Assembly (NCBI GenBank): GCA_900208305.1
Contig: OAPG01000007.1
Location: 859,002 to 923,001 of the forward strand
DNA length: 64,000 bases
DNA from: Melanopsichium pennsylvanicum
Taxonomy: Eukaryota; Basidiomycota; Ustilaginomycetes; Ustilaginales
Direction of reading: 5' to 3'
Positions within the stretch are counted from its first letter, which is position 1. Each line of letters starts with the position of its first letter. Under the pieces are notes generated by a model. The model saw only the letters and a list, made by a program, of their open reading frames with translations. It ran no database searches and had not been told where the DNA came from. Of the stretch, positions 17,730 through 27,997 are shown one piece after another. Position numbers and translations under genes: made by a program.

Positions 17730-20384
17730 ATGTCGATGTCCGACCTCGTTTCCGGAGGCGCAGGCTGCGGACCCTCAAATCCACTTCAGAACATTGGCAA
17801 GCGCTTTGGTCAGGATCGTGGCGCTCAACAAGACTCTTTTGCCAACACCCCATTCGCTCAAAATCAGCAAGCCCCTTCTTTTCGATCTCAAACAACCGCT
17901 TCGTCATCACAGCAGCAGCAACCATCCTTCTTCAATGCACCATCCCAGCAAACACCATTTGGTGCTCAAAATCACGATGCTTTCGACGTCTCGCAGCTCC
18001 GTGGCAACCTGCCGAGTGGATCGCGACCACCTATGCAAAACTCTTACCGTCCCGCAGCAGGCCCTAGCATGGCCGATATGGAAGCGAGCTTCCGCCCTGC
18101 CTTTTCTAGGAATGTTACCGTGCAACAGGCTTCGCGCGCAGCTCCTTCAGGGTGGGCCACCGACTTCTTGAGCGCAGAAGCCTCGCATTCTCCCATCCAA
18201 GCTCAGCCAATACAGCAAATGCACTCTCAACAGCACACACCTCACGTTGTTCATCCCAACGTCATCCCCATGGGCTTGCGCATGGGAGGCATGGTACCTG
18301 CAAACATGCAGTACTCGCCCAGCCCTATGCACGACCACGTCCAGCAACAGCACCACTCCAACACCATGCAAACAAGACCAGCACCTCTCCCCGACAATGC
18401 AAGATGGGCAGAAGCCTTCACCGCATTCGAAGCCTCGTCCAAGCCAGCCGAGGCAGCGCCTCAGCCCATGGTCGATGTCAACCCCGTGGAGAAAGTCGAC
18501 TACACTGACCCGCACGAAAGCGACGAGCTCGCTAAGACTGCAGGTCGGCTCGTCTCATCAGTCGAGCACGACCAGAGCGCCAAGTTCAAGCAAAGCAGCT
18601 TTATCGACCTGATGCGCAAGCTTCGGGACAAGCAAGCTGGCATTCAGGGGGACAACATTGTCGAGAACGCCGATACTGATGTGTCGTCGCTCGAAAAGGG
18701 AAAGGGCAAAGCACGGGATTTCAGCACCGCTCAATCTTCTTTCCAGCCGCAGTCACAGCAGGAGGCGTACGTATGGGCCAACCAGATGGCCGCCAGTGGT
18801 GGTCTCTCGCACTTGCCACCAAGCGTGCAAAAGTCGCTCGCCACCAATCATGGCTTGCAATCCGATATTCCAGCGAATCTCCGAACACAGCAAGACATCG
18901 CCAATCAGCAGGCCCTCAACGATCTTTGGGCAGAAGAGGACGCACGATCCGCGGCAATTGAGAAGCAGGCAATGACCGAGAGCGCCCAGGCGTTCATTGG
19001 AGATGGTGGCAACGTGCAAGAGAGGATGCGAGAGGACGATGCGGACGCAGCCGAATTTGAACGGTATCAGCGACTAGGCGCAAACATCCCACATGCGAGT
19101 ACCTTCAACCGCAGATGGGAAGAGGATATGAATCGCTCCGCTGATCAGATGGAGGATGCTGAGCTTGATTTCGTTGGTCGTCGCTGGGAGGGGACCAAGG
19201 GGAGAGGCTATCCAGGAGCACAGACTGCAGAATGGGACAAGCTTCAAAGCGACTGGGATAACTTCGAAGTGACGTCGGCCGGTATTCGACCAGTCACCCT
19301 CCCCCAGCGCTCAGCCACAACATCGATGCAAGCTGCCCCGACCTACCGCTTCCTCAGCGACAACCCCTACATTGCTTCCACCCGCCATCACGCAGCCCAC
19401 GTTGGAGGTCTTCCTGCCGGCCTCGAATCTGTGCTTGAAAAGGAAGCTGCGGTCCAATCCGACCCAAACAATGCCTCAGCATGGTTCGATCTGGGCGTCA
19501 AGCAGCAAGAAAACGAACGAGAGGTGCAAGCCATTGCAGCGCTTCGAAAGGCACTGGATCTCGATCCCAATCTCAAGGACGCTTGGCTTGCCCTTGCTGT
19601 CAGCTACACCAACGAAAACGACCGCACAGCCGCGTACGAAGCTATCGAGAAGTGGATCGAGAATAACGATAACTACCAAAAAGTTGTTGCGAAGGCAAGT
19701 GCTGAGCTCGACGCCTCTACCGGTGCAAATCAGAGGGGCCGCAGTGATAGCGTTTCCTCGCACTCTACATCAGCAAGTGTCATAGAGAAACACTCTCGAC
19801 TTACGAATCTTTTGATCGCGATGGTCAGAAGTGGCGGTGAGAGGGGAGATATCGACGCAGATGTACAAGTGGCCCTTGGTGTCATCTTTAACTCTTCAGA
19901 GGATTACGATAAGGCGGTGGATTGTTTCTCCACCGCCCTTTCGGTCCGACCTTCGGATTGGTTGCTATACAACCGTTTGGGAGCCACGCTTTCCAACTCG
20001 GGTCGATCGGCCGAAGCGATTCAGTACTATCACCATGCGCTCAATCTGCAGCCCGAATTCGTTCGTTGCCACTTCAACCTCAGCATCTCTTGTCTCAACC
20101 TCAAGATGTACCAGGATGCAGCGGAACACATGTACACGGCGTTGACATTGCAGCAAGCAGAAGCCGAGACCTTGGGAGGCATGGCGGGTGACAAGAACGC
20201 AGATGCGACCAGTGGAAGCTTGTGGGAGACATTTAGGGTTGCGCTTGAGCTGTTGAACAGGTCTGATTTGGCGGCAAAATGTGCAAAGAGGGACATCAAC
20301 ATGTTTGATTTGAGCGATCTGGTTGCGCCCACTCCTGCTGCCTCTATGGTTGGCGGTGTTGGTGAGGTACCATTCGACTACTGA
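17730..20384 (+). CDS. PEX5: Peroxisomal PTS1 receptor Pex5
   Basis: An 884-residue intronless cycling import receptor. The N-terminus has the conserved recycling cysteine (Cys13 in GAGCGPSNPLQ). WxxxF-type docking motifs for Pex13/Pex14 appear at Trp142 (WATDF) and Trp226 (WAEAF), with further Trp motifs to about residue 515. Residues ~283-308 (FKQSSFIDLMRKLRDKQ) resemble the PEX7-binding box of animal/plant long PEX5, so this receptor probably also serves PTS2 import. From about residue 555 the TPR array begins (SAWFDLGVKQQENE, AWLALAVSYTNEN). A second TPR triplet (ALGVIFNSSEDYDKAVDCF, NRLGATLSNSGRSAEAI, HFNLSISCLNLKMYQDA) forms the pocket for C-terminal SKL. Ser/Gln-rich linkers are long, as is common in smut proteins. 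Confidence 0.96.
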   Translation: MSMSDLVSGGAGCGPSNPLQNIGKRFGQDRGAQQDSFANTPFAQNQQAPSFRSQTTASSSQQQQPSFFNAPSQQTPFGAQNHDAFDVSQLRGNLPSGSRPPMQNSYRPAAGPSMADMEASFRPAFSRNVTVQQASRAAPSGWATDFLSAEASHSPIQAQPIQQMHSQQHTPHVVHPNVIPMGLRMGGMVPANMQYSPSPMHDHVQQQHHSNTMQTRPAPLPDNARWAEAFTAFEASSKPAEAAPQPMVDVNPVEKVDYTDPHESDELAKTAGRLVSSVEHDQSAKFKQSSFIDLMRKLRDKQAGIQGDNIVENADTDVSSLEKGKGKARDFSTAQSSFQPQSQQEAYVWANQMAASGGLSHLPPSVQKSLATNHGLQSDIPANLRTQQDIANQQALNDLWAEEDARSAAIEKQAMTESAQAFIGDGGNVQERMREDDADAAEFERYQRLGANIPHASTFNRRWEEDMNRSADQMEDAELDFVGRRWEGTKGRGYPGAQTAEWDKLQSDWDNFEVTSAGIRPVTLPQRSATTSMQAAPTYRFLSDNPYIASTRHHAAHVGGLPAGLESVLEKEAAVQSDPNNASAWFDLGVKQQENEREVQAIAALRKALDLDPNLKDAWLALAVSYTNENDRTAAYEAIEKWIENNDNYQKVVAKASAELDASTGANQRGRSDSVSSHSTSASVIEKHSRLTNLLIAMVRSGGERGDIDADVQVALGVIFNSSEDYDKAVDCFSTALSVRPSDWLLYNRLGATLSNSGRSAEAIQYYHHALNLQPEFVRCHFNLSISCLNLKMYQDAAEHMYTALTLQQAEAETLGGMAGDKNADATSGSLWETFRVALELLNRSDLAAKCAKRDINMFDLSDLVAPTPAASMVGGVGEVPFDY

Positions 20385-22979
20385 TTCAAGTGCCGTGGTC
20401 ATGTTGACTGTTGTGGTTGAAGAAAATCAGATTGGTTTGCTTTGCTTTTCAGTTCACTATTGCTGGCTTGTTTGATCCGGTTGTGCAATGTCCGCCTTGC
20501 GAGTGTGAGACTTGAGGCAAATGAAAGCGAGTTGACCAGCGACGACTTACACAGGGTGAGAGGCTTGCATCGCCTACACTGTGGCGGAGTGCGGGTCGAA
20601 AGTGCGGGGTGGATCCTCCTGTGCCGTTGAAAACTCTAAGATCAGTTGTAAAATTTACTGTACAGTTCAATACAGTACACCTGTACACGGCCGACGCTTC
20701 TTCTAGCTCTACAATGCTTCATTGTGAAGCTGTGAAACTCAAAAGACGATCTTTCCGTGGGACCGAGCTCATGATGGTCTTTACACGACTCTTTTATGAT
20801 CACTGCTGGGCTGAGTTAGATTGAAGGGACAGGTTTAATGATCTTGTGACACATGAGTAGGCGATGGCAGCTCGACTTGCGTCAACCTTGTGCACGATAA
20901 GAACCAGGTGAATTAGCGTCTTTGAAACCATAGCTATTTAAGATGGACTAGTGAGCAAAGGACGGCTGAGCCGTTCCTTCATCGCTCGTGAACTCTTTCA
21001 TGTTCAGCATCGTATTGATCAGCCAAGCACGCCCTCTCCGCGGACACATCAGGATGTTCGTGATCGTGATTCTATGTCTCTGTCTGCTGTATTGATTGTG
21101 AGCTGTCTTGAGCGCTTGAGAATTTTGAGATCGCTACTCTGTTACTGTAATTCTTGCACTTGTACGACCTCGGAGAATGTCATTAAGAAACAACTTGGAT
21201 GAGGACGCTTGTGACGAGTAGAAGTCCAACTCCATGTCCATGTCGAATTCGCGATAGCACATGTTGAATTGCGCTTCATGATCATTCGGATGAGGTTCGG
21301 ATGCGACCAACTCTGTCATGAGTTAAAAGAGCGGCATTCAGCCTTGAGTGTCTCATCGGCTGAGGTCAAAGGACAGAGGAGGAGGCTTGACCCGAGACGC
21401 GCTTGCGATGGCACACGTTCGACTGCGCACGATACTGAGTCAGATATGACCGAGCTTCGGAGGCAAATAATTCACCTCGAGTTGGACAAGTGGCATCCCC
21501 ATCTTGAGTGTTTCATCAATAACGACGAGATCTGATCTAGTATTGTGAAGATGGTCCTTTTTGGAACCGTACAGCTCCAACTTCAACTGCCGACACCACA
21601 AGTTAGAATTGGACTGTACGATGAAAGCAACAGCCTTAGCGTCGGCACCCCGCTTCTCACGATCCGAACCTCGCATCTTTGAAGCGAACGAGAGAGTTCT
21701 CATGTCTGTGAGCTGTAACTTCGGACAGCAAAGGAGCACGTGAGTGACAGCCACTTGCTGACAAGGATGCTGATCCCACATCTGAACACATAGGAGCTAT
21801 GCAACGTCACTCTAAGTACATATTCAAGACGAAACATATTTAGTGACCTTTGATATTGTTTATCCCACTCTCCCAAGATCCGTACTTCAAAATGTCTTGT
21901 CGGAAAGGAACTTAGTCTGTGCTTGCTCCCAACAGAGCTTCGTTTCGGCCAGACTTTAGACCTCACCGCATGGAGTCAGATTCGTCCATTGACACAGCGC
22001 TTCGATACGGGCGAGACGGCAATGCACCAATCGGTAGACAAGGCAATTGCGAGGCCGAGCTTCGGACGCCTTTTGGCCGGTGTCACACGCTCATGTGTAG
22101 CGAGCTACAATGTCATTTCTAGCTGATCGAACTGCGGAAAGGCATATGTCGAGGTTTGGCCAGATTGCCAAATTCGACTTTTTGTATTAGGGGAGTGTTG
22201 CTGCTGCTGCTGTGGGGTCCAAAGCTGAAAGGCGGAGCTCCAATTCTTGAAGCTTCACACCATCATCTTGCGATAAAAAATTCTGAAACGAGAATCGCTT
22301 CGAAATTCTCCTTTGCTACACTGACCGTCCTCGCGAGGATACTCCGTCTAAGCGAAGTTTCTAGGTCTCTTAGCGAAACACCCCGTTTTCATTCAGGCCG
22401 ACTGATGCATCAAAAGAGAGCGCTTTCCATGCAGTTATGGAGTTCGCCGGATCCTCCGTTGGATGCGAAGGTGAAACACGTCTGTACTGCATGACTGTGA
22501 TGGGGTTCCCCGCATCGTGTCGCAAACGTCGCCGTTCCGTTGGATGAGAGCGGCGGCGGTTTGGTAAATAGGACAGTCTGTCTTCCTGTCGCCGAACGCC
22601 CGTAGAAAAGCTATACTCCGCGAAATTCTCCGCAAAACCACTCCCCGCACACATACTAACTCGCCTTCTCAGTCTATCTTAAAATTCATTTAGCTCTCGA
22701 GTCAGTATGGTAAGTAAGTATGTCGTCCTCCTTGCTGCGGCTCGGCTATCTCGAATCGCGAGTGACAGTGCCTGTGACGCATAAAGATTGCAATGACATG
22801 TGATCTGCATTGGTTCAAGTTTTTAGCGCCATCTACTGTGGCCACGAGGATACTTGGGCCCCTGAATCCATTTAAATAAAGCGACTGTGTGGTGTTCATG
22901 GAGATGTTGTCCCCGCAAATCACCTTCTCCCCTTTTTGCTCCCATCCAACGGACCGGCAGCTATCAGCTATCTTCGGCC
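20385..22979. other. 2.6-kb intergenic region, no supported gene
   Basis: Short frames on both strands have no recognisable content. It contains TACTGTA/TACAGTA-type AT motifs at about 20,650-20,680. At 22,163-22,190 there is a stretch (CCAAATTCGACTTTTTG) shared with the ~100-bp direct repeats of the 34-39 kb transposon island, so a relic of that repeat family is probably present. Confidence 0.45.
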
Positions 22980-24853
22980 ATGTCTCTGATGTCTTGCACC
23001 AATACGATGGGCCTCAGCGGTCGCAATCTGCGCTGGGCTATCACAGCAACTTCTGTTATTGGCTTCTCCCTTTTCGGTTATGGTAAGTGAAATTATTTGT
23101 CTGAGGTCATGCTTCCGAAAAAGAGGGCAACAGCATCATTGACACAACATCGCTCAACAGATCAAGGATTGATGTCAGGCATCATCACCGGTACCAAATT
23201 CAACGAAGAGTTCCCTGCGACCGCCGGCGACTCTCACCGTGCGACAGTCATTCAAGGAGCCGTCGTCAGTTGTTACGAGCTCGGTTGCTTTTTTGGCGCG
23301 GTCTTCACCCTCTTACGCGGCGAGAAAATCGGTCGTCGCCCCCTGATGCTTCTCGGAGCCGTTCTCATGGTTATTGGCACAACGATCTCTGTTACTCCGT
23401 TCAAGGGACACTGGGCGCTCGGACAATTTGTTGTCGGGCGCGTCGTTTCCGGACTCGGCAACGGTATGAACACCGCAACCATTCCTGTGTGGCAATCCGA
23501 AATGTCTAAACCAAAGAATCGTGGTCTTCTCGTCAACCTCGAAGGAACTTTCATCGCTGTCGGGACATTGATAGCATATTGGCTAGACTTTGGCGTTTCA
23601 TATGTGCCTACGAGTGTCCAGTGGCGGTTTCCCATCGCCTTCCAGATCATCTTTGCTATCCTAGTTTTTATTGGCGCGTTTTTGCTACCTGAGTCTCCCC
23701 GATGGCTCATCGCGCAAGGAAGGTGGGACGAAGCCAAGCAGATATTGTACGCTCTTGAAGGTGAGTCCACAAGCAAAGAAGAGGTCGAGACCGAAGCCAG
23801 GGTCATCCGCGATGCCATCGAAAAAACCGGCGGTCAGGGCGGCCTAAAAGAACTATTCACGAACGGCAAAACCCAGCATTTCCGTCGCATGCTCATCGGT
23901 GCTTCAACTCAATTCTTCCAACAGTAAGTATAAGCCAGAATTCTGATGAGAGAAAACCACAAATCAGTTTTTCTGACTCATTTTCACTCCTTATCCCGTC
24001 TTTTTGCTGCCGATGTCGCATCTTTTGATCCTTCAACCTTTCTGTCGCTACCCTACACCATCTGCACCTCCTTCCGACTCCCAATTCAATCCAACGGAGC
24101 AGATTTACTGGGTGTAATGCGGCAATCTATTATAGCACTGTTCTCTTCCAAACGTCTTTGGGCCAGTCAAGACGCCTTTCGCTCGTTTTGGGGGGTGTTT
24201 TTGCAACCGTATACGCCCTTTCGACAATTCCCTCATTTTTCCTCATCGAGAGGGTTGGGCGACGCCGCCTCTTTTTGACCGGTGCCCTTGGACAGGGTAT
24301 CGCCTTCATCATCACCATGGCTTGTCTCGCAGCGCCCGAGACCAAAGCCAATGCCAAGGGTGCTGCTGTTGGTCTCTATCTTTTCATTTTCTTCTTCGCT
24401 TGGAGCGTTTTGCAACTACCTTGGGTGTATCCGCCAGAAATTAACCCTCTTCGAACTCGTACGGCGGCTGTTTCGGTGTCTACATGCACAAACTGGATTT
24501 GCAACTTCGCCGTTGTCATGTTCACGCCCTTGTTCATCAGTTCCACACGTTGGGGAGCGTATCTCTTTTTCGCTTTGATGAACTTCTCCTGGCTGCCTAT
24601 CATTTACTTCTTCTATCCCGAAACAGCCGGTCGACGACTTGAGGAAGTCGATCTCATCTTTGCCAAAGCCCACGTCGAGCGCAAGCCAGCCTACCGCATT
24701 GCTAAGCATATGCCGAACCTTTCTGCTGCCGAAATTGAAGCCGAAGCTGAAAAGATCGGTCTTTTCGAGCCCATGCTTGACACCAAAACGTCACACTCGC
24801 CTATTGCAGAAACTGACTCTTCAGACAACGCAAGCTTTGTTCGCAATGCATAA
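22980..24853 (+). CDS. MFS sugar transporter (hexose/STL1-like family)
   Basis: Three exons reconstruct a 538-residue, 12-segment major facilitator: 22980-23082, 23161-23923 and 24103-24853. Introns are 23083-23160 (GTAAGT...AACAG) and 23924-24102 (GTAAGT...GCAG). Splicing restores family signatures that no single frame shows: FGYDQGLMSG across intron 1 and FFQQFTGCNAAIYYSTVLF across intron 2. Other sugar-porter marks are GRRPLMLLGA, PESPRWLIAQGRWDEA and the C-terminal PETAGRRLEEVD. It is a plasma-membrane permease for a sugar or polyol. The sequence suggests the sugar/H+ symporter family, but I cannot assign the substrate. Confidence 0.93.
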
Positions 24854-25187
24854 ATAAATCCTTTTGTTGTTTTTCAGATTTTTCTGTAAATTAGAAATTT
24901 GTGTCGCGCTCCACCGCCCCATGCAATGTTGGACATATCTCCGAAAAGTCTGTTTTCCCCAAAAAAAACAAAAAACAAAAAACAAAAAACAAACCCGGAT
25001 CCGCGCCTGTACCGTCTGTGAGAGAAATCAATTTTTGCCGGCGGCTATGCTTTTCTGTGTCACGCTAAGCGGAAATTTTGCTTGGTAAGGCGAAAGGGCT
25101 CGCACACTCGACACACGTGCAGCCAATGAACCCAGCCCTGCTTGTCACACATGCCATGAAGCTCATCCTCCTCATCCATCTTGTGAT
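24854..25187. other. Short intergenic region with A-rich repeat
   Basis: 3' region of the sugar transporter. It holds an (AAAAAAC)n-like tract at about 24,961-24,992 and no gene. The upstream part of the metallo-beta-lactamase-fold gene may begin here but I cannot place its true first exon. Confidence 0.4.
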
Positions 25188-26988
25188 TTGCAGTTGCCTG
25201 TTATTTCGAGTCCTACTTCACCTCGACATAGTATGTGTTTCGATAGCTGCGTAACCATTGACTTAAAGACAGGCTCAAAGCACTACCTGCTTCAGCCCGT
25301 GTCGATCCAAGTTCGCTTCCGTTCTGCACAATTTCAGGCAGATCGCCGGACGCTAAGGTGGTTGTCACACTCTTTCACCTTGGTAGCATCCAAAGCTACC
25401 GACAAGTATGGGCCGATGATACCTGGGACAAAGACCGAAAGAGGCGTCTTGAGAAAGCGAAACAGCCAGTCGAGCTGCCTGTTCTCAGCGCACTGATCGA
25501 GCACGAGTCTTCTGGCGAACGTTGGTTGTGGGATCTTGGCATGGCGAATGTAAGTCATGTCTTGCCACTTACATTTTGCGTCGATGTAGTGCACTGACTC
25601 GTCCCATACAGACACTCGCAACCAGTAGGATTTTGCTGTTATTCCAGAAGTCTTCTCAGACGGCACCGTAAAATTCATGTCTGTCGCACTCAACGACCAA
25701 GGCCAATTAAAAAACGTGCTTCTCAAAAAATTCAATGTCGATGCCATCGAAAAGATCGGACTCTCAGGCATTATCTTGTCACACGCGCGCGTCGATCATT
25801 ACGGAAACCTATTGGACTTTCCATCTTCGCTACCTTCGTTTGTAGGGCTTGGTACAATGGATTGGGTTGGCGGAGGAGAATATGCAGCAAAGAAGGGTGA
25901 GAAAGGGTTGGTTTCGTTTCCGTCGAGTTTCCTCACGAATCGCACTTACATTGAAATGGATCATGTTGGGACAAAGTCGAATGATCCAGTCAAGAGGAGG
26001 GTGAAAGAAACGAAATTCGGGCCATTTGACCATGCGTGGGACTGGTTCGGTGACGGTTAGCACACAACAACAAGGGGCGCAACAACGCAGGCAGCCGCAG
26101 GTGCTACAACTGCGGTGAAACGGGCCACTACAAGAGGGATTTGAATACCAAGGTCTAGTGTACCCTTCATGTAACGTAACAAGTGCTTCAGAGCACTTGC
26201 GTGTGCGGTGGTGGGCTCTCTGATACTGCGACTGAGGAATTGGACCGCATATGCAATGTCGGGTCTCGTCAAGTGTTATGATTGCTTTGCTGAAGGTGTA
26301 AGTTAAAAAACGCGGCATGAGACTCAATTCTTCGGAGTAAAAAGTGATGAAGGTTTCTTTTGTCTTCTGATTGCTCACAGCATTGTTCGGGCCATATGGT
26401 CCTCCTCGCCAAGACTACTTCTGAGCCAAAGCCGACTTACGTCCTGCTTTCTGGGGATGCAGCACATCAGCAGGCGCTCTACCACCCTCTGCCACCTCCC
26501 CTACAGCTCAACAAGGAGTCACTCGGCTCATGTGCTGTGAAGTACAGTCGATCCTACGCAACAGAAGACGATCGACGAGCGACGCCAGGCTATTTTGACC
26601 GTGCCAGCTCCGAGGCAGTCACAGACCGGCCTATCTCCGAAGACAAGGCGTCTTGTATGCAAGACTTCCCCACCGAGGCAATGCGCACTCTGGCTGCACT
26701 CTCGCGCATGGAGGCATGTGCAGATGTGATGGTCGTGCTGTGAGTTACCAAATCCACATCTCCACCTGCCCGGATCCATTCACTAACACTTCATTTGTTG
26801 TTTCGCTGTCTTGTTGTTTCGACGCTGATGTTGAGGCTTGCAGCGCACATGAGATAGAGTTTGCTATAGCGGCGGGGTTGCAAGAAGGCGCTGAGCTAGT
26901 TGTCAATGACTGGCAGAACAAGGGCTTTAAGGATGCCAAGATTGAGTTAGGCCAAAGGGAGAGGGAGAATCTAGCTTCACTGAAATAG
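25188..26988 (+). pseudogene. Metallo-beta-lactamase-fold hydrolase gene, interrupted
   Basis: Pieces of a fungal metallo-beta-lactamase-superfamily protein occur in order. FHLGSIQS..PVELPVLSALIEHESSGERWLWDLGMAN lies in an exon ending at 25549, with an intron at 25550-25628 (GTAAGT...GTAG). An exon from 25629 has AVIPEVFSDGTVKF, then SHARVDHYGNL (the HxHxDH metal site reads HARVDH, second His lost), and ends near FDHAWDWFGDG at 26055. After the copia insertion, exon 26381-26739 has HCSGHMVLLAKT and YVLLSGDAAHQ (the distal metal-ligand motifs). An intron at 26740-26843 precedes AHEIEFAIAAGLQ...ASLK-stop. The segment linking FGDG to GHCSGH is replaced by retrotransposon DNA. A frameshift is also apparent near 25,335, so the gene is judged inactive. 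The true start is not found. Confidence 0.75.
26056..26278. mobile_element. Two Ty1/copia fragments joined head to head
   Basis: Plus strand 26063-26140 encodes a Gag CCHC zinc knuckle (CYNCGETGHYKRD, preceded by Asn/Gly/Arg-rich residues). Minus strand 26269-26144 encodes a piece of copia reverse transcriptase/RNase H (TRPDIAYAVQFLSR ... LLRYMKGTLDLGI). The two abut around 26,142 in opposite orientations, so this is a rearranged scrap and not a simple insertion. No LTR or target duplication is recognisable. It sits inside the metallo-beta-lactamase-fold gene. Confidence 0.8.
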
Positions 26989-27997
26989 TAACTACACGCT
27001 CGACCTGCTGATCCGCTGCTCCTGAACTGTATGCAATGACAATGTCTCCAAACAATAATACAAGCCTTGTCCCAGCCTATTGCGTTTTTCACGGCCTATA
27101 TCAGCCAAGTGGCCTTGCATCGCTCGGGACTTGGACCTTCGTCAGAGCCGTTGTGCAAATCGTAACTGAGGGAAACGAGCGCCTTTGGCAGACAGCAGCA
27201 AATGAAGCTTTATGAGCCAAGACTGTTCGCACCAAGCGACGTGGGGTCATCGGTCACTACTAGCATGAGAGTCTCGCTTGACCGTGCGACGTTGGGACAT
27301 TAATCAGAGGAAAGGAGTCGAGGTTCTTCTTTCACACATCTCTTCCGTCTTCAAGTGTCCACTGTTGTTATAAAGCTACCTCAAAGTGGGTTCGCGACAT
27401 CCGTGGTGTCAGTGTTGTTGGAGGTCTGAGCGCCGTATTGCTTTGTAGAACGCGATTCTGCGTCTCCAAAGTTGCATTTTCTGAAGTCTTACTTACCGCT
27501 GCGACGAGTTGGTTGCTACGCTACAGAGGCTTGTAGCTCTCACAAACATGCCTCAAGTTGCAGTGAGTATACAGTACTTGATGTAAATTTAATCTATGTA
27601 CTGTACGCTCTCTACGGCAAAGGTTCCTCCGAACCCGGCTCAGTCACTTCGGATAATTAACTTTTGCCGTCCTTCTTTTGATTCTTCTGTTTGACAGCAG
27701 CACGCACTTGCAGTGCCACAGAATCTCGTTTAGTATTTTCCGGGTTTAAGTTACGTAAATTTAATCTAAATTATTGTACAATTGCCGCCCTACCTGGTAC
27801 AGTACATTAAATTACTGTATATCTTTTCTTCCTGATCTTTGTCTTGTTCTCCACCAGCACCGATTCTCCCTTATTACATACAGTACATCATACTACACCT
27901 TCATTGTCTTTGATAACAGCAGCCACTCTTTCTGATTGGGAATCGATGCTGCCATCAACAACGTGAGCTAACAGCAAACAGCAGCAAGCGCCAAATT
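26989..27997. other. Upstream region of the ABC transporter
   Basis: About 1 kb with no gene. Rich in AT motifs of the TACAGTAC / GTAAATTTAAT / TACTGTA type (27,569-27,608; 27,751-27,822; 27,877-27,888), the densest group of them in the window. Confidence 0.5.

Noticed and set aside
25592..25628. In-frame TAG before DFAVIPEVF taken as a nonsense mutation in the metallo-beta-lactamase-fold gene
   Set aside because: The TAG belongs to the 3' splice site of a 79-bp intron (25550-25628) that joins GMAN to DFAVIPEVF in frame.
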